Shown here piece by piece: positions 1-9,420 of a stretch of DNA of 64,000 nt. The stretch is from Solanum dulcamara (Eukaryota > Streptophyta > Magnoliopsida > Solanales > Solanaceae). The notes under the pieces were generated by a model. The model had not been told where the DNA came from, made no database searches, and was given only the letters and a program-made list of their open reading frames with translations. The position numbers and the translations under genes are program-made. Position 1 is the first letter of the stretch. Each line of letters begins with the position of its first letter. The stretch spans positions 43,971,501 through 44,035,500 of the forward strand of contig NC_077240.1 in NCBI RefSeq assembly GCF_947179165.1, in the 5' to 3' direction.

Positions 1-297
1 TATGAGTTGTTGTTTATTACTTCAAAAGAATTTGTTATGTTATGATTTGAGGGTGACCTAGGGACATGTCTTAGCTTCCGCCCATTTCATTAGTAGTGGC
101 TTTTGTTGGGCAAAACATGTAGAGCCTATATATTTGGATTACACTCGTTTTTATGCTTTATATTAGACTCTTTCTTATGCTATGTTCCACTTTACTTTAC
201 CTTATGTATGCTTAATGATATGTCAATAGTCTTGGTTGGTACTTCTTTAAGGTTTCAATCTTCGTGTTATGATTAGACCCTAGGTTGGGTCGTGACA
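1..297 (+). mobile_element. 3' end of a Ty3/gypsy LTR (A/C-like family)
   Basis: The segment matches by eye the last 300 bp of the LTR ending at 5974: a tract around 'gacctagggacatgtcttagc', then 'cttggttgg', then 'ccctaggttgggtcgtgaca', the usual LTR terminus of these families. The 5' part lies outside the window. It may be the 3' LTR of an unseen neighbour or the end of element E's own 5' LTR with later material inserted at 298-1046. The flanks cacat (left) and aacat (right) would weakly support the second reading. I cannot decide between them. Confidence 0.7.
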
Positions 298-645
298 CAT
301 AGTGATGATGATATGTTCAAAATGGTGAGTTGTGATGAAATTTGATGGCTGCCATGGATATTGTATTGAAGTTGTTGTGAAGAAGAGAAAAAAATTAAAA
401 GTGAGATGAAAAATAAGGAGAAAATGGAAAAATAAAGTTTTAAGAATTGGTTTTGGTCTTCACTCTCTCAAAGAGAGTGAAATACACTCACCTTCCCACA
501 TAAGCATTTAAGGAGGTAATAGTTTCAATTTTAAGCAGTTCAAGGAGGTGATAGGACAACATGAAGATTGAGTGTGTAGTTGAAAATCCGGTTATAGCTT
601 GGGGGGGGGGGCTTTTGGCTATTTTCTCTTATTTTATTATATAGA
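298..645. other. Unresolved repeat-like spacer with an 11-G tract
   Basis: No coding frame was recognised. The tract includes an A-rich block near 385-440, a small inverted repeat 'actctctcaaagagagt' near 462-479, and a run of eleven G at 601-611. The style is that of dispersed Solanaceae repeats, but I cannot name the family. Confidence 0.3.
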
Positions 646-1046
646 TTCTAACACTCCACATCCAACTCGGGGTTAGTGCTTTATCAAATTCAGTCTGTTA
701 GTATTGGTGAGTCCTTTTGTCCAAGGATGACTTTATCTTTTCTTTTCAGTATCACCTTTCAATTTTAGACATTTAGAGTTAGTTAGAGGCTTGTCCTAGC
801 AACTTATTTATGTATTAGAAGTTTTCAGACAAATAGTTAGATTTTGTATATATGTCTTCAAATTTTGTCTTTCGATATGTTAGACTCTTATTTGTCTATT
901 TCATGATGTCTTCTGCATTTGTTGTTATTATTTATGTTTATTTTAGAACTCTTAGTATCATGCCATGCCATAAGGTTAGATTTATGACACTTGTATTACT
1001 AAGCACTATGTCGCATCTAGGGGGTAGTCTCTGGTCTTGAAAAACA
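646..1046 (+). mobile_element. LTR 3' end directly upstream of element E's primer site
   Basis: AT-rich sequence containing 'ggtgagtccttttgtccaag' and 'gaggcttgtcctagcaac', phrases typical of gypsy LTR 3' halves in Solanaceae. It ends two bases or fewer before a tRNA-Met-type primer site, so it is best read as the end of element E's 5' LTR. E's 3' LTR (45128 onward) is truncated before this part, so the two cannot be aligned to confirm it. Confidence 0.45.
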
Positions 1047-1059
1047 TGGTATCAGAGTA
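1047..1059 (+). promoter_or_regulatory. Primer-binding site of element E
   Basis: TGGTATCAGAGTA matches the initiator-tRNA-Met primer-site consensus used by plant LTR retrotransposons (TGGTATCAGAGC) in 11 of its first 12 positions. It lies directly after an LTR end and about 190 bp before the gag start, as expected for minus-strand DNA priming. Confidence 0.8.
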
Positions 1060-1248
1060 TCATGTTCAAGTGTCTTAGAGTGTCTAAAAGTCGTGTTACG
1101 TAGATTCTTGTTCATGGGTGTGAAGCATACCACATTTATGAATAGCAGGCTATCAAACGTTTTAGGAAATACTTCACTTCTTTCATACTCTCAGGCATGT
1201 GATAGAGTGTAACTCTATATAGCTATTACTCTATGCATTTACAACATT

Positions 1249-1772
1249 ATACCTCCAACAAGAGCATATATTAGAAGGAATCAGAATGAAGAGTAATAAG
1301 CACCTTTTTCCCCCGCAGACCCTTTGGCTGAATAGGTATCTCATGTTTAGTTTAGGGATATTTTTCAGATGTTAGCGCAAGCTATGACCACTTAGACTAA
1401 CCGAGAGGTTGTGGCCTTAGTTACCCTAAGTGCTAATATGGATGCTACTAAAGTTTGGGATTTCACTTGAATGAACCTTCCAGAGTTTCATAGTTATAAG
1501 TTTGATGAGGATCCACAAGAGTTACTTGAGGGCATTCAGAAGATCATTGAGATTATGGGTGTCACTCTGGTTGAGAATGCTAACTTAGCTACTTATCAAT
1601 TGAAGGGGGTGGCTCAAAATTAGTTCAAATAGTAGAATGATAAAAGGATGGTTGGGGAAGGCCCATTGGATTGGGGAAAGTTCAAGGGTACCTTTCTAGA
1701 CAGGTTCTTCCAGCTTTAGATGAGAGAGGCTAAAGTTCAAGAGTTCATTAATTTGAAGCAATGTAACATGAA
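1249..1772 (+). pseudogene. Element E gag, N-terminal part (interrupted)
   Basis: The frame begins with ATA where the relatives have ATG (then Pro-Pro-Thr-Arg). It contains the gag capsid motifs 'FDEDPQELLEGIQKI' and 'ANLATYQLKGVAQN', then 'GTFLDRFFQL' and 'EAKVQEFINLKQ', all typical of the Retrotrans_gag domain. There are several in-frame stops, mostly at positions where related copies have Trp or Gln. It ends mid-domain at 1772, where the D-family LTR starts. The rest of the domain begins at 30363. The lost start codon and the stops make it non-functional. Confidence 0.85.
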
Positions 1773-3928
1773 TGTAACACCCCAAAGTATTCTTACTTAG
1801 ATCAGTCCAAAGAGCCTAGAGAAAAACTGAGTTTTTGCATCAGAGGGCTGTTATGAGTGCCATTTATGGCCAATAGAAGCTTCTATGGACCTAAAAGGGA
1901 CTCGTAGACCCCCTCTTGGACCTAGTGAAATTTGAGTTTGTTGATACCCTTCTACAGATGGTTTCTACGGACCATAAAACTTTCTATGGATGTTAGGAAA
2001 TGTCCGTAGAGGAGATCGTAATGCCTAGTATAAGACCCATTCCACGAACCCTTTCTTACGAATCGTAAAAAGGCTCGTAGACCCAACATCACAATTTCTA
2101 CTAGCCCAGTAGCTGCTAGAAATTGCACCAAGTTCCTACGAACCATGTCTACGATATGTGTGATGGTTTATGACCCATATGAGGGTCTGTAGATCCAAAC
2201 CATATAGTCCTTTAGCACGAATCAACAACCAGCCTTTACTGCCTGTTGAAGGGTCTACGACTCATAGAAGGAGTTCATAAACCCAACTTTACAAAATTAG
2301 GTCCAATTTTGGGTACCTAGCTTTCATGAGGGGTCCTCTATGTCCTATAAGAGTTCCTATAGTCCGTAGGTTGATCCATAAGCAGCCCATAGAAAGTTTT
2401 AATGAGGGGTAGTTTGGTGTTATCCCACCCCTTTCCAAAGCAAAAACCCTGACATTTTGAGACTTAATTAGGTCCCTTATTAGTACCCTACGTGCCTTTT
2501 CCCCTCATTAACACTTAGAAGATTCAAAGCAAGGATTGGAGAGGAGAAAAATTTAGGGTTCAAGCGTAGTCTTTACTTTCTTCGAGTTTTACCAAGAACA
2601 TCGTTCTTTCAGGTATGTAAGGCTAATCATAGGGTTGGGCTAAATTTGTCCATGCACCCTTCATCTCAATTCAGTTAGTATGACTTCAAGCTTGAGTCTT
2701 AATCCTATTATATTGAGTTTTTGAGTGATTTATGATGTCTTTTGTTGAGTTACCTGTACACCTTTCTATATTATGATTATTTCTATAATTCAAATTCTTA
2801 AATATTTTTTCTTGCTTATAGTCACATGAACTCTAGTTTAGTATTTATATTGCTTCTTACTGTGCATTGTTTTGAGTTGAAGAATGATATATTTTCATAT
2901 GTTGATTGAGAAGAGTGTTTTGAGTACATTACATTGCTTGAGCTATGGAGCTTTGCATTACTTATTTTATGCATGATTTTACCAAGCCTAAATGAGTTAG
3001 CATTAAGAATGAATGATGTTAAGATAAAGATTTTGAGTAGACATGAGTTGTCTTATATGCATTTTAATTTTTAAAGATAAAGCATATAGAGTCGAGAAGA
3101 GTTTGAGTTTATCAAAGTAAAGTCCAATGAGACTAAATGAGATATATGTTTTGAGTATTTTCACTCAACTGAGTATATGAGCATACTGCATATTTTTGGG
3201 AGTAGTATTGAGCACCGAATTAGGTAAGAGTTTAAAAAACTCAAACCCCGTTACTTTAGCCAATGTAGGATAGGATCATACCATTGGTTCAGGCTATCAG
3301 GCTACTTCTCACTCCAGTCCCTAAAAAACACTTTCCATGGATCTATGAATTCAGTTGTATCCCTTATCCTGGAAAGATAATGAATGACTCTAGCAATGTG
3401 AGCAATATATTGCATCATCACCAGGTGCATATTGATGGTAGCTGGTTAGAGAAACTTCCGAAAGAGAAAACATCAATTTTACCTTGAGTTGCATTAGTAT
3501 CTTATATTTTGTAAAGCTTTGACATCTTAGCATACTTGCATGCTTTACTTAAGTTGAGTTACTTTCAGTATTTAATCATGAGCATTCAGTTCGGTTTATT
3601 TCCCTTTAACTATTTTACATGCCGTATAGTCCATGTACAAATGTCTTACGATATAGAATCATTTTATAATGTAGATACACGTGTTAGAGATAATCAACAG
3701 GTGCATCATTGAAGATCACATTCCATCCAGCTCTTGGTAAGACCTTTTTGATTTCGAATGAACTCTTCAGTTTCTTTATTTATTAGTCCTTTGAGGTCGT
3801 TGTGGGCTTATCTCAGTATTTATATTTAGTAGTTAGAGTCTTAATAGATAGAGTATTGAGTTATTTCAGTTTCTCAAAGTTTAAACTGACTATATTTAGT
3901 AGTTAGAGTTTAGGTATGTTTAAACATT
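1773..3928 (+). mobile_element. Element D 5' LTR (3' end missing)
   Basis: Starts with TG, matches the 3' LTR at 28055, and runs until the sequence switches to A-family LTR at about 3929. It contains a block of short palindromic phrases built on 'ctacgg/ccgtag' (about 1880-2400), a conserved box at 2401-2428, and a splice-donor-like 'ag/gtatgt' at 2611-2618. The last part of the LTR present in the 3' copy (about 30180-30357) is absent here. Confidence 0.8.
2401..2618 (+). promoter_or_regulatory. Conserved LTR box and donor-like site of element D
   Basis: The box 'aatgaggggtagtttggtgt' at 2401 is the D version of a motif found at a similar place in the A, C, E and F LTRs. About 210 bp downstream lies AG/GTATGT (junction 2612/2613), a near-perfect plant 5' splice site, preceded by a CT-rich leader ('ttcgttctttcag'). 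The 3' LTR copy keeps it at 28883. Function is inferred. Confidence 0.45.
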
Positions 3929-5974
3929 CTTGGTGAGCACCATAAGCTGTGAAGCCCTCCGTGGTGACCTCTCCCCTGAGACCTCAGAAATAGATCCCAA
4001 GGCAAGGATCACGATTGAACACCACAGGTTGTACAGAGCCTCATGAACCGTGGTAGATTCCATGGTGTTCATTCCTGCAAACTAACTTACAGGGCCTTCA
4101 CCACGCCCGTATTTCACTAGCCGTAATGCACTCCAACGACCGTGAAGGGTTCCGTGGAGGAACTTCTAAAACCTTTCGCCTACGACTTCAAAATTCAAAT
4201 TCCAAGTCAATCATAATGGACATCGCCATGGGCTGTGATAAGCATCATGGATCGTGATGGGTCCTCCATGGTGAGTTCCCATTCCAATTAAATAAAGGGT
4301 ATTTTAGTCATTTTCCTATTTTTTCATTAATATATATGGATGTTTTTGAGATAGATTCATTACAAAAATATCCTAAATATTCCTAAACCTATTCTTTCAC
4401 CTCATTAATTCTCAATCAACTTTAAGACTTCTCTCTCAAGGATCACTCAAGGGTTCATCTTCTTCATCAAGTTGGCCAGGTTTCTATAAGAACAAGTCTC
4501 CTTTTCAATTCTAAGGTCAATTTCAATCAAGGTATGTGGGGATTGATTCATGGGTCTCTTTCACCCATGGAATCCCAAGGTTTTCACTCAATATCTAATA
4601 AATTTCAATTGGGTTTGCAACCCTAATTTGATAAATTGCATTGGGCTATTTCAATTATGTTTTTGATCATTATAAGTATGTTCTTACATGAATTACATGA
4701 TTTTTAGTTATGTATAAAGTTATTTTCTATGATGATATTATGAAGTATGATTATGAATTCAGTGATTTCAAGGTATTATCTTGGTTTTTTATTCATATTA
4801 ACTATGTATATGAGGTTTTCTCTAAATTCAAATATGAATTATGATCATCAATTACAAGTATGTTCAAGATATGAATTTCATGCAAGTTATGAAGTAAGGT
4901 GACTTAGGGCCCTATGTGGTGACCTAGGACCTAATTACATGAATTATGCAAGTATGATTTGTAATGATGAAAGGACAACACTCACATTGCAATTATGTTA
5001 TGAAGTGATCTATTCTATGAAGCATGAAGTTTAAGAACAAGTTATGATATGTGCTAAGAATGTTTACTATGTTATGTATTCCATGGGATTTGACATAGCA
5101 TTGAGTGGACTTTGAAGTGGCGGCCCAACCAAAAGCCTTACTAGAAACCTCAATTCTCTTAAACTACATGACACCATAAGTTTCCTTTACGGCTTAGCTA
5201 GTGGATCCATATATAGCATATGTACATGACCCACCTACTGGGGTAGAACCTACCTTGGCAAGTAGATTCCCCTTTCTTCCGTTGTATGGGAAGACATCGG
5301 GATTTCATGTTATAACTCACATTGTCTTATTGTCGGTTATGGCTCCATCCCACATATGTATGTTCTCTTATGATAAATCATGATTTCTAATATGTCCTTT
5401 TTATGCTTTGATCATTACGGTTTTCTCATGACTTTACTTATCCTCTATATCATGTTTTTCAAAGATTGATCATTACATCTTATGATTTATATCGCATGTC
5501 ATGCCTTCATACTTAGTACATTCAAAAGTACTAACGTATATTTGTTGCCTATATTGTCTCATAATGTAGGGTTTGAGGATCACACTTCTATCACACGTGG
5601 CTAGTAGAGTCCCTTATCGACGAAGTATTTGGGGAGTCCTCATCTACTGGGGACTAGTTATGAGTTGCTTGTTTCTTCTTTCAAAAACATTTATTTCTTT
5701 CATGTTGAGGGTGAGCTAGGGACGTGTCTTAGCCGCCTCCATTTACATGTAGTAAAGGCATTTTGTTAGACAGATATTTAGAGTCTATTTTGTCAAATTC
5801 TCATACTCTTTATGATTCATTATCTAGACTCTTTCTTATGTTATTTTCCGCACTTACTTTACCTTATGTATGCTTTATGATATGGTAAGAGTCTTGGTTG
5901 GAGCCCTTCAGGATTTCAATCATCGTGTTACGACTAGGCCCTACGTCAGCTAGGCCCTAGGTCAGTTTGTTACA
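3929..5974 (+). mobile_element. Element A 5' LTR (5'-truncated)
   Basis: The segment is collinear with the 3' LTR from 11823 onward, so about 200 bp are missing at its left edge. It carries a block rich in 'ccgtgg/ccacgg' phrases (3945-4270). It ends 'gtttgttaca' at 5974, four bases before the primer site. A local duplication of 'taggccc...gtcag' lies at about 5933-5966. No protein is encoded; the small open frames here are chance. Confidence 0.85.
4293..4537 (+). promoter_or_regulatory. Element A LTR promoter-like region with donor-like site
   Basis: The conserved box 'aaagggtattttagtcattt' is followed by a TATA-like 'attaatatatatgg' (about 4325-4339), a CT-rich leader and AG/GTATGT (junction 4531/4532). 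The order box, TATA, leader, donor is what a promoter with a short first exon would look like. The 3' LTR repeats it at 12188-12433. Nothing but sequence supports function. Confidence 0.45.
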
Positions 5975-5978
5975 AATT

Positions 5979-5990
5979 TGGTATCAGAGC
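5979..5990 (+). promoter_or_regulatory. Primer-binding site of element A
   Basis: TGGTATCAGAGC is an exact 12-base match to the plant tRNA-Met primer-site consensus, four bases after the LTR end at 5974. Confidence 0.92.
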
Positions 5991-6187
5991 ACAAGTTTTA
6001 AGATATACTAGGGTGTCCAACATGCCGTGTCAAGTAGAGTCTTATTCATAGTAGTGAATCACACTACATCTATGAATAAGAGGCTATAATACTTTTTAGG
6101 AAACTCTCACTTATTTCATGGTTTATGTCATGCTATTGATTTTACCCTAAAAATTCCTTTCCCTAACAATTGTCCTATGCAATTTTC

Positions 6188-6192
6188 AGAGA
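6188..6192 (+). promoter_or_regulatory. Acceptor-like AG three bases before element A gag start
   Basis: The sequence 'gcaattttcag' followed by 'aga' and ATG (6193) is a good plant 3' splice site. Elements C and D have AG at the same offset from the start codon. Paired with the donor at 4532 it would define an intron of about 1658 bp that removes the LTR end and primer site. This is inference from sequence only. Confidence 0.4.
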
Positions 6193-7348
6193 ATGCCTCC
6201 AAGAAGAGAACCTATGCAATGAGGAGGGAATGCTAACAAGGACCAAACTCTTTCGGTCCCTCAAGAAAATGGTCCCCTACCTGACCAAGTAACTAATGTC
6301 AAGTTTTGGACCGCTATTACTATGCTCACCTAAGTGGTGGCCAATCAAGGGGTTCTGGCTCCTCCCAATACTCCTACTTTGGCTTTTAGGTTGACGGAAT
6401 TTGCAAGAATGAACCCTTTGGAGTTCTATGGTTCAAAAGTCAATAAGGATCCTTAAGAGTTCATTAACGAGGTCTATAATATAATGAGCATTATGAGAGT
6501 GTCGTCAGAAGAAAAGGCAGAGTTGGTGGCTTACCAACTCAAGAGTGTTGCTCAAGTTTGGTATATTCAATGAAAGATAGAGAGGGTGGATGAAGGACCT
6601 ATTGAATGGGAATCCTTCATATTTGCTTTTCTTGATCATTTTTTTCCTCTTGAGCTAAGGGAAGCTAAGGAGTTGGAGCTCTTAAATATTTGACAAGAAA
6701 CATGGGAATGAGAGACTATGCCCTCAAGTTCACCAAGCTCTCCAAGTATGCTCTTTTATTGATCCGCGTGCCAGAATGAGTCAATTTATATCAGGGATAT
6801 CCGACTTAGTTTCTAAGGAATTCCATACCGCCATGATTATTAAGGAGATGGACGTATCCTAGCTTATGACCTTTGCTGAGCAAATTGAGGGAGAGAAACT
6901 AAAAGTGATGAGAATGAGAGATTCTAAGAGGACCCGGTATGAAGGTGGGTTCTCAAATGCTAGGCCAGGTGGTGGTTGTGTCCTCTCTCAATAAGGCCAA
7001 GGTTTGGGAAAGAAGTTTGCTAATGATAGGGTACCATACCCTAAGGCTTAAGGAGAAGGTGTGAATGCTACTAGCCCTTCATTTCCCAAATGTACAAAAT
7101 ACAGGAAGAATCATAGAGGGAGATGTTTGATGGGAATGAGTGTTGCTTTGGATATGGCAAGATGCGCCATAGGAAATCCGAGTGTCCTCATGCTGCTAAC
7201 AAGGGAAGAGAAGGTCGTCCGCAAGGCCAAGTTGCTCAAGGAGGCCAAGTTCAATAAGGTGCCCAAGCTCAACCTAAGGGTGGTCAATGCAACAATCAAT
7301 TTTATGTTCTTTATGGTAGGAAAGAGGTGGAGGAGACTCCCGATGTGA
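6193..7348 (+). pseudogene. Element A gag with zinc-knuckle region (broken)
   Basis: It starts MPPRREP at 6193, the usual start of this gag family. The capsid domain (about 6400-6720) shows 'ARMNPLEFYGSKVNKDP', 'AELVAYQLKSVAQVWY' and 'AFLDHFFPLELREAK'. The C-terminal part at 7061-7348 has 'CTKYRKNHRGRC', a degenerate version of the family's knuckle in which the second CCHC is no longer recognisable. In-frame stops occur after residue 9 and at Trp/Gln positions such as near 6571, and there are frameshifts near 6690 and 7130. It formerly encoded the structural protein of the virus-like particle. Confidence 0.85.
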
Positions 7349-7735
7349 TTATTGGTATGTTACGAGTCTTTCACTATGGTGTTTATGCTTTGCTTGATCC
7401 AAGCACAATTTGTCTTTTGTTACTCCTTATGTGGCTATGAGGTTTGACTATAGTCCTAAAATATTTATGGAGCCTTTTTCTGTTTATACTCCTATAGGTG
7501 AGTCGGTTATGACTAAATGAGTCTATAGAAATTATCCCATGTCATTCCATCATAAAGTTATTTCTTGTGATCTTGTTGAACTAGACATGACTGATTTCGA
7601 CATCATTCTAGGCATGGATTGGTTACATGCCTCTTATACATCCATTGATTGTAGAACCCGTAGAGTCAAGTTTCAATTCCCTAATAAGACTATTCTTGAA
7701 TTGAAGGGTAATGATTCAGTGGTTAAGGTTTGATT
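7349..7735 (+). pseudogene. Element A aspartic protease region (broken)
   Basis: It contains 'YALLDPST', the family's catalytic-Asp loop (usually LLDPGA), followed by a frameshift. It then has 'DFDIILGMDWLHASY' and 'CRTRRVKFQFPN', which mark the C-terminal half of gypsy retropepsins. The open stretch 7539-7733 holds this second half. The loss of the residue after LLDPS and the frame change make it inactive. Confidence 0.8.
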
Positions 7736-7760
7736 CATCTCATGTCTTAAGGCTCGAAAA

Positions 7761-8640
7761 ATGATCTCCAAAGGGTGCATTTATCATGTAGTACGAGTTA
7801 GGGATGTTGATCCCAAAACTCCTACTCTTGAGTCAGTCCCCATAGTTAAGGAGTTTCTTAATGTGTTTCTTGATGATTTGCCTAGTGTTCCTCTCGAGAG
7901 GGAAATTAACTTTGGCATAGATCTCCTCCTCGATACTCAATCTATTTCTATTCCTTCTTACCATATGGCTTCGACGAAACTTAAGGATTTGAAAGAGCAA
8001 CTAAAAGACTTATTGGATAAGGGTTTCTTGAGATCACGTATTTCACTTGGAGTGGTCCAGTGTTATTTGTTAGAAAGAAAGATGGGTCACTCTAAATGTG
8101 TATAGATTATCTATAATTAAATAAGGTCACCATAAATAACAAATATCCAATTCTGAGGGTAGATGATTTGTTTGACCAATTTCAAAGGGTGAGTTACTTT
8201 TCAAAGATTGATCTCTGATTGGGTTACTATCAACTCCGAGTGAGAAAATGTTATATTCTGAAGACAGCTTAGAATCAGTATGTTCACTTTGAATTCTTGG
8301 TTATGTGTTTTGGACTAACGAATGCCCCTGCAGCTTTTATGGATTTAATGAACAGGGAATTTAGGCAATATTTGGATATGTTTGTGATCGTCTTTATTGA
8401 TGATATTTTGATTTACTCACGGAGTGAGGAAGAGAATACCGATCATTTGAGGATCATTTTGCAAATTCTCAAGGACTGTTAGTTGTATGCAAGGTTTAGC
8501 AAATATGATTTTTGGCTAAGGTTAGTTGCTTTTCTTGGTTACATTATTTTCGGAGAAGGAATTATGGTTGATCCAAAGAAGATCGAGGTAGTTATGAATT
8601 GACCTAGAACATTGAGTCCTTATGATATTCAAAGTTTCTT
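7761..8640 (+). pseudogene. Element A reverse transcriptase (broken)
   Basis: The linker 'MISKGCIYHVVRVRDVD' and 'EINFGIDLLLDTQ' lead into the palm. A frameshift and stops lie at about 8103-8125, inside the 'CVDYRQLN' motif. The catalytic segment '[15 protein letters not shown]' is intact at about 8392-8428 (FIDD is the YxDD equivalent). Stops at 8480 and 8602 interrupt the thumb. All RT landmarks are present in order, so the decay is by point mutation rather than large deletion. Confidence 0.85.
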
Positions 8641-9200
8641 GGGCTTAGCCGGTTATTATAAAAGGTTTAAGGAAGGTTTTTCTTCCATTGCATCACCCTT
8701 GACTTCTTTGCCTAAAAAGAAGGTGAAATTCCAATGGTTCGAGGCATGTGAGAAGAGCTTCCAAGAGTTGAAGGATAGACTTGTCTCAGCTCTAGTGTTG
8801 ACTTTACTGGAAAGTTTCGATGGTTTTATTGTGTATTGTGATGCTTCACTAGTTGGTCTTGGTTGTGTGCTAATACAAACTGGCAAAGTGATAGCTTATG
8901 CTTCAAGGCAATTCAAGGTGCCTGAGAAGAATTACCCAACTCATGACTTGGAGTTGGCAGCGGTGGTTTTGCTTTGAAATTGTGGAGACACTATCTTTTT
9001 GGTGTCCATGTAGATGTTTTCACTAATCACAAGAGTTTGGAATATATATTCACTCAAAAAGACTTAAATCTTTGACAAAGAAAGATGGCTTGAACTGTTG
9101 AAGAATTACGACATGAGTGTGCTATACCATACCATCAGGGTAAGGCAAATATGGTTGCCGATGCTCTTAGTAGATTTTCCATGAGCGGTGTTGCTTATAT
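8641..9200 (+). pseudogene. Element A RNase H region (broken)
   Basis: The frame resumes with the end of the RT thumb and the RT-RNase H linker. '[14 protein letters not shown]' carries the first catalytic Asp, '[11 protein letters not shown]' carries the Glu of the gypsy RNase H, and 'TNHKSLEYI' and 'ADALSRF' follow in another frame after a one-base shift at about 8968. 'ADALSR' is the usual end of gypsy RNase H. Confidence 0.8.
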
Positions 9201-9420
9201 TGAGGATGAAAAGAGAGAGTTAGTTTGGGATGTGCATCAATATGCCTAGTTGAGTGTTCGATTGGTTGATTCCAAGGATGATGGTATTGTTTTGCAAAAT
9301 GGTTCTGAGTCATCTCTTATGTTGGATGTAAAGGTAATGCAATATTGTGATCTCACTTTGGTTGAATTAAAGAAAATGATTTTCAAAAAAGCTACAAAAT
9401 CTTTATCCTGAGGAGGAGAT

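Noticed and set aside
852..1040. 62-codon open frame
   Set aside because: It lies in AT-rich LTR-like sequence, has no motif and no supporting start context; chance frame.
3284..3487. 67-codon frame in the D 5' LTR
   Set aside because: The matching region of the 3' LTR (about 29555-29760) does not keep the frame, so it is not coding.
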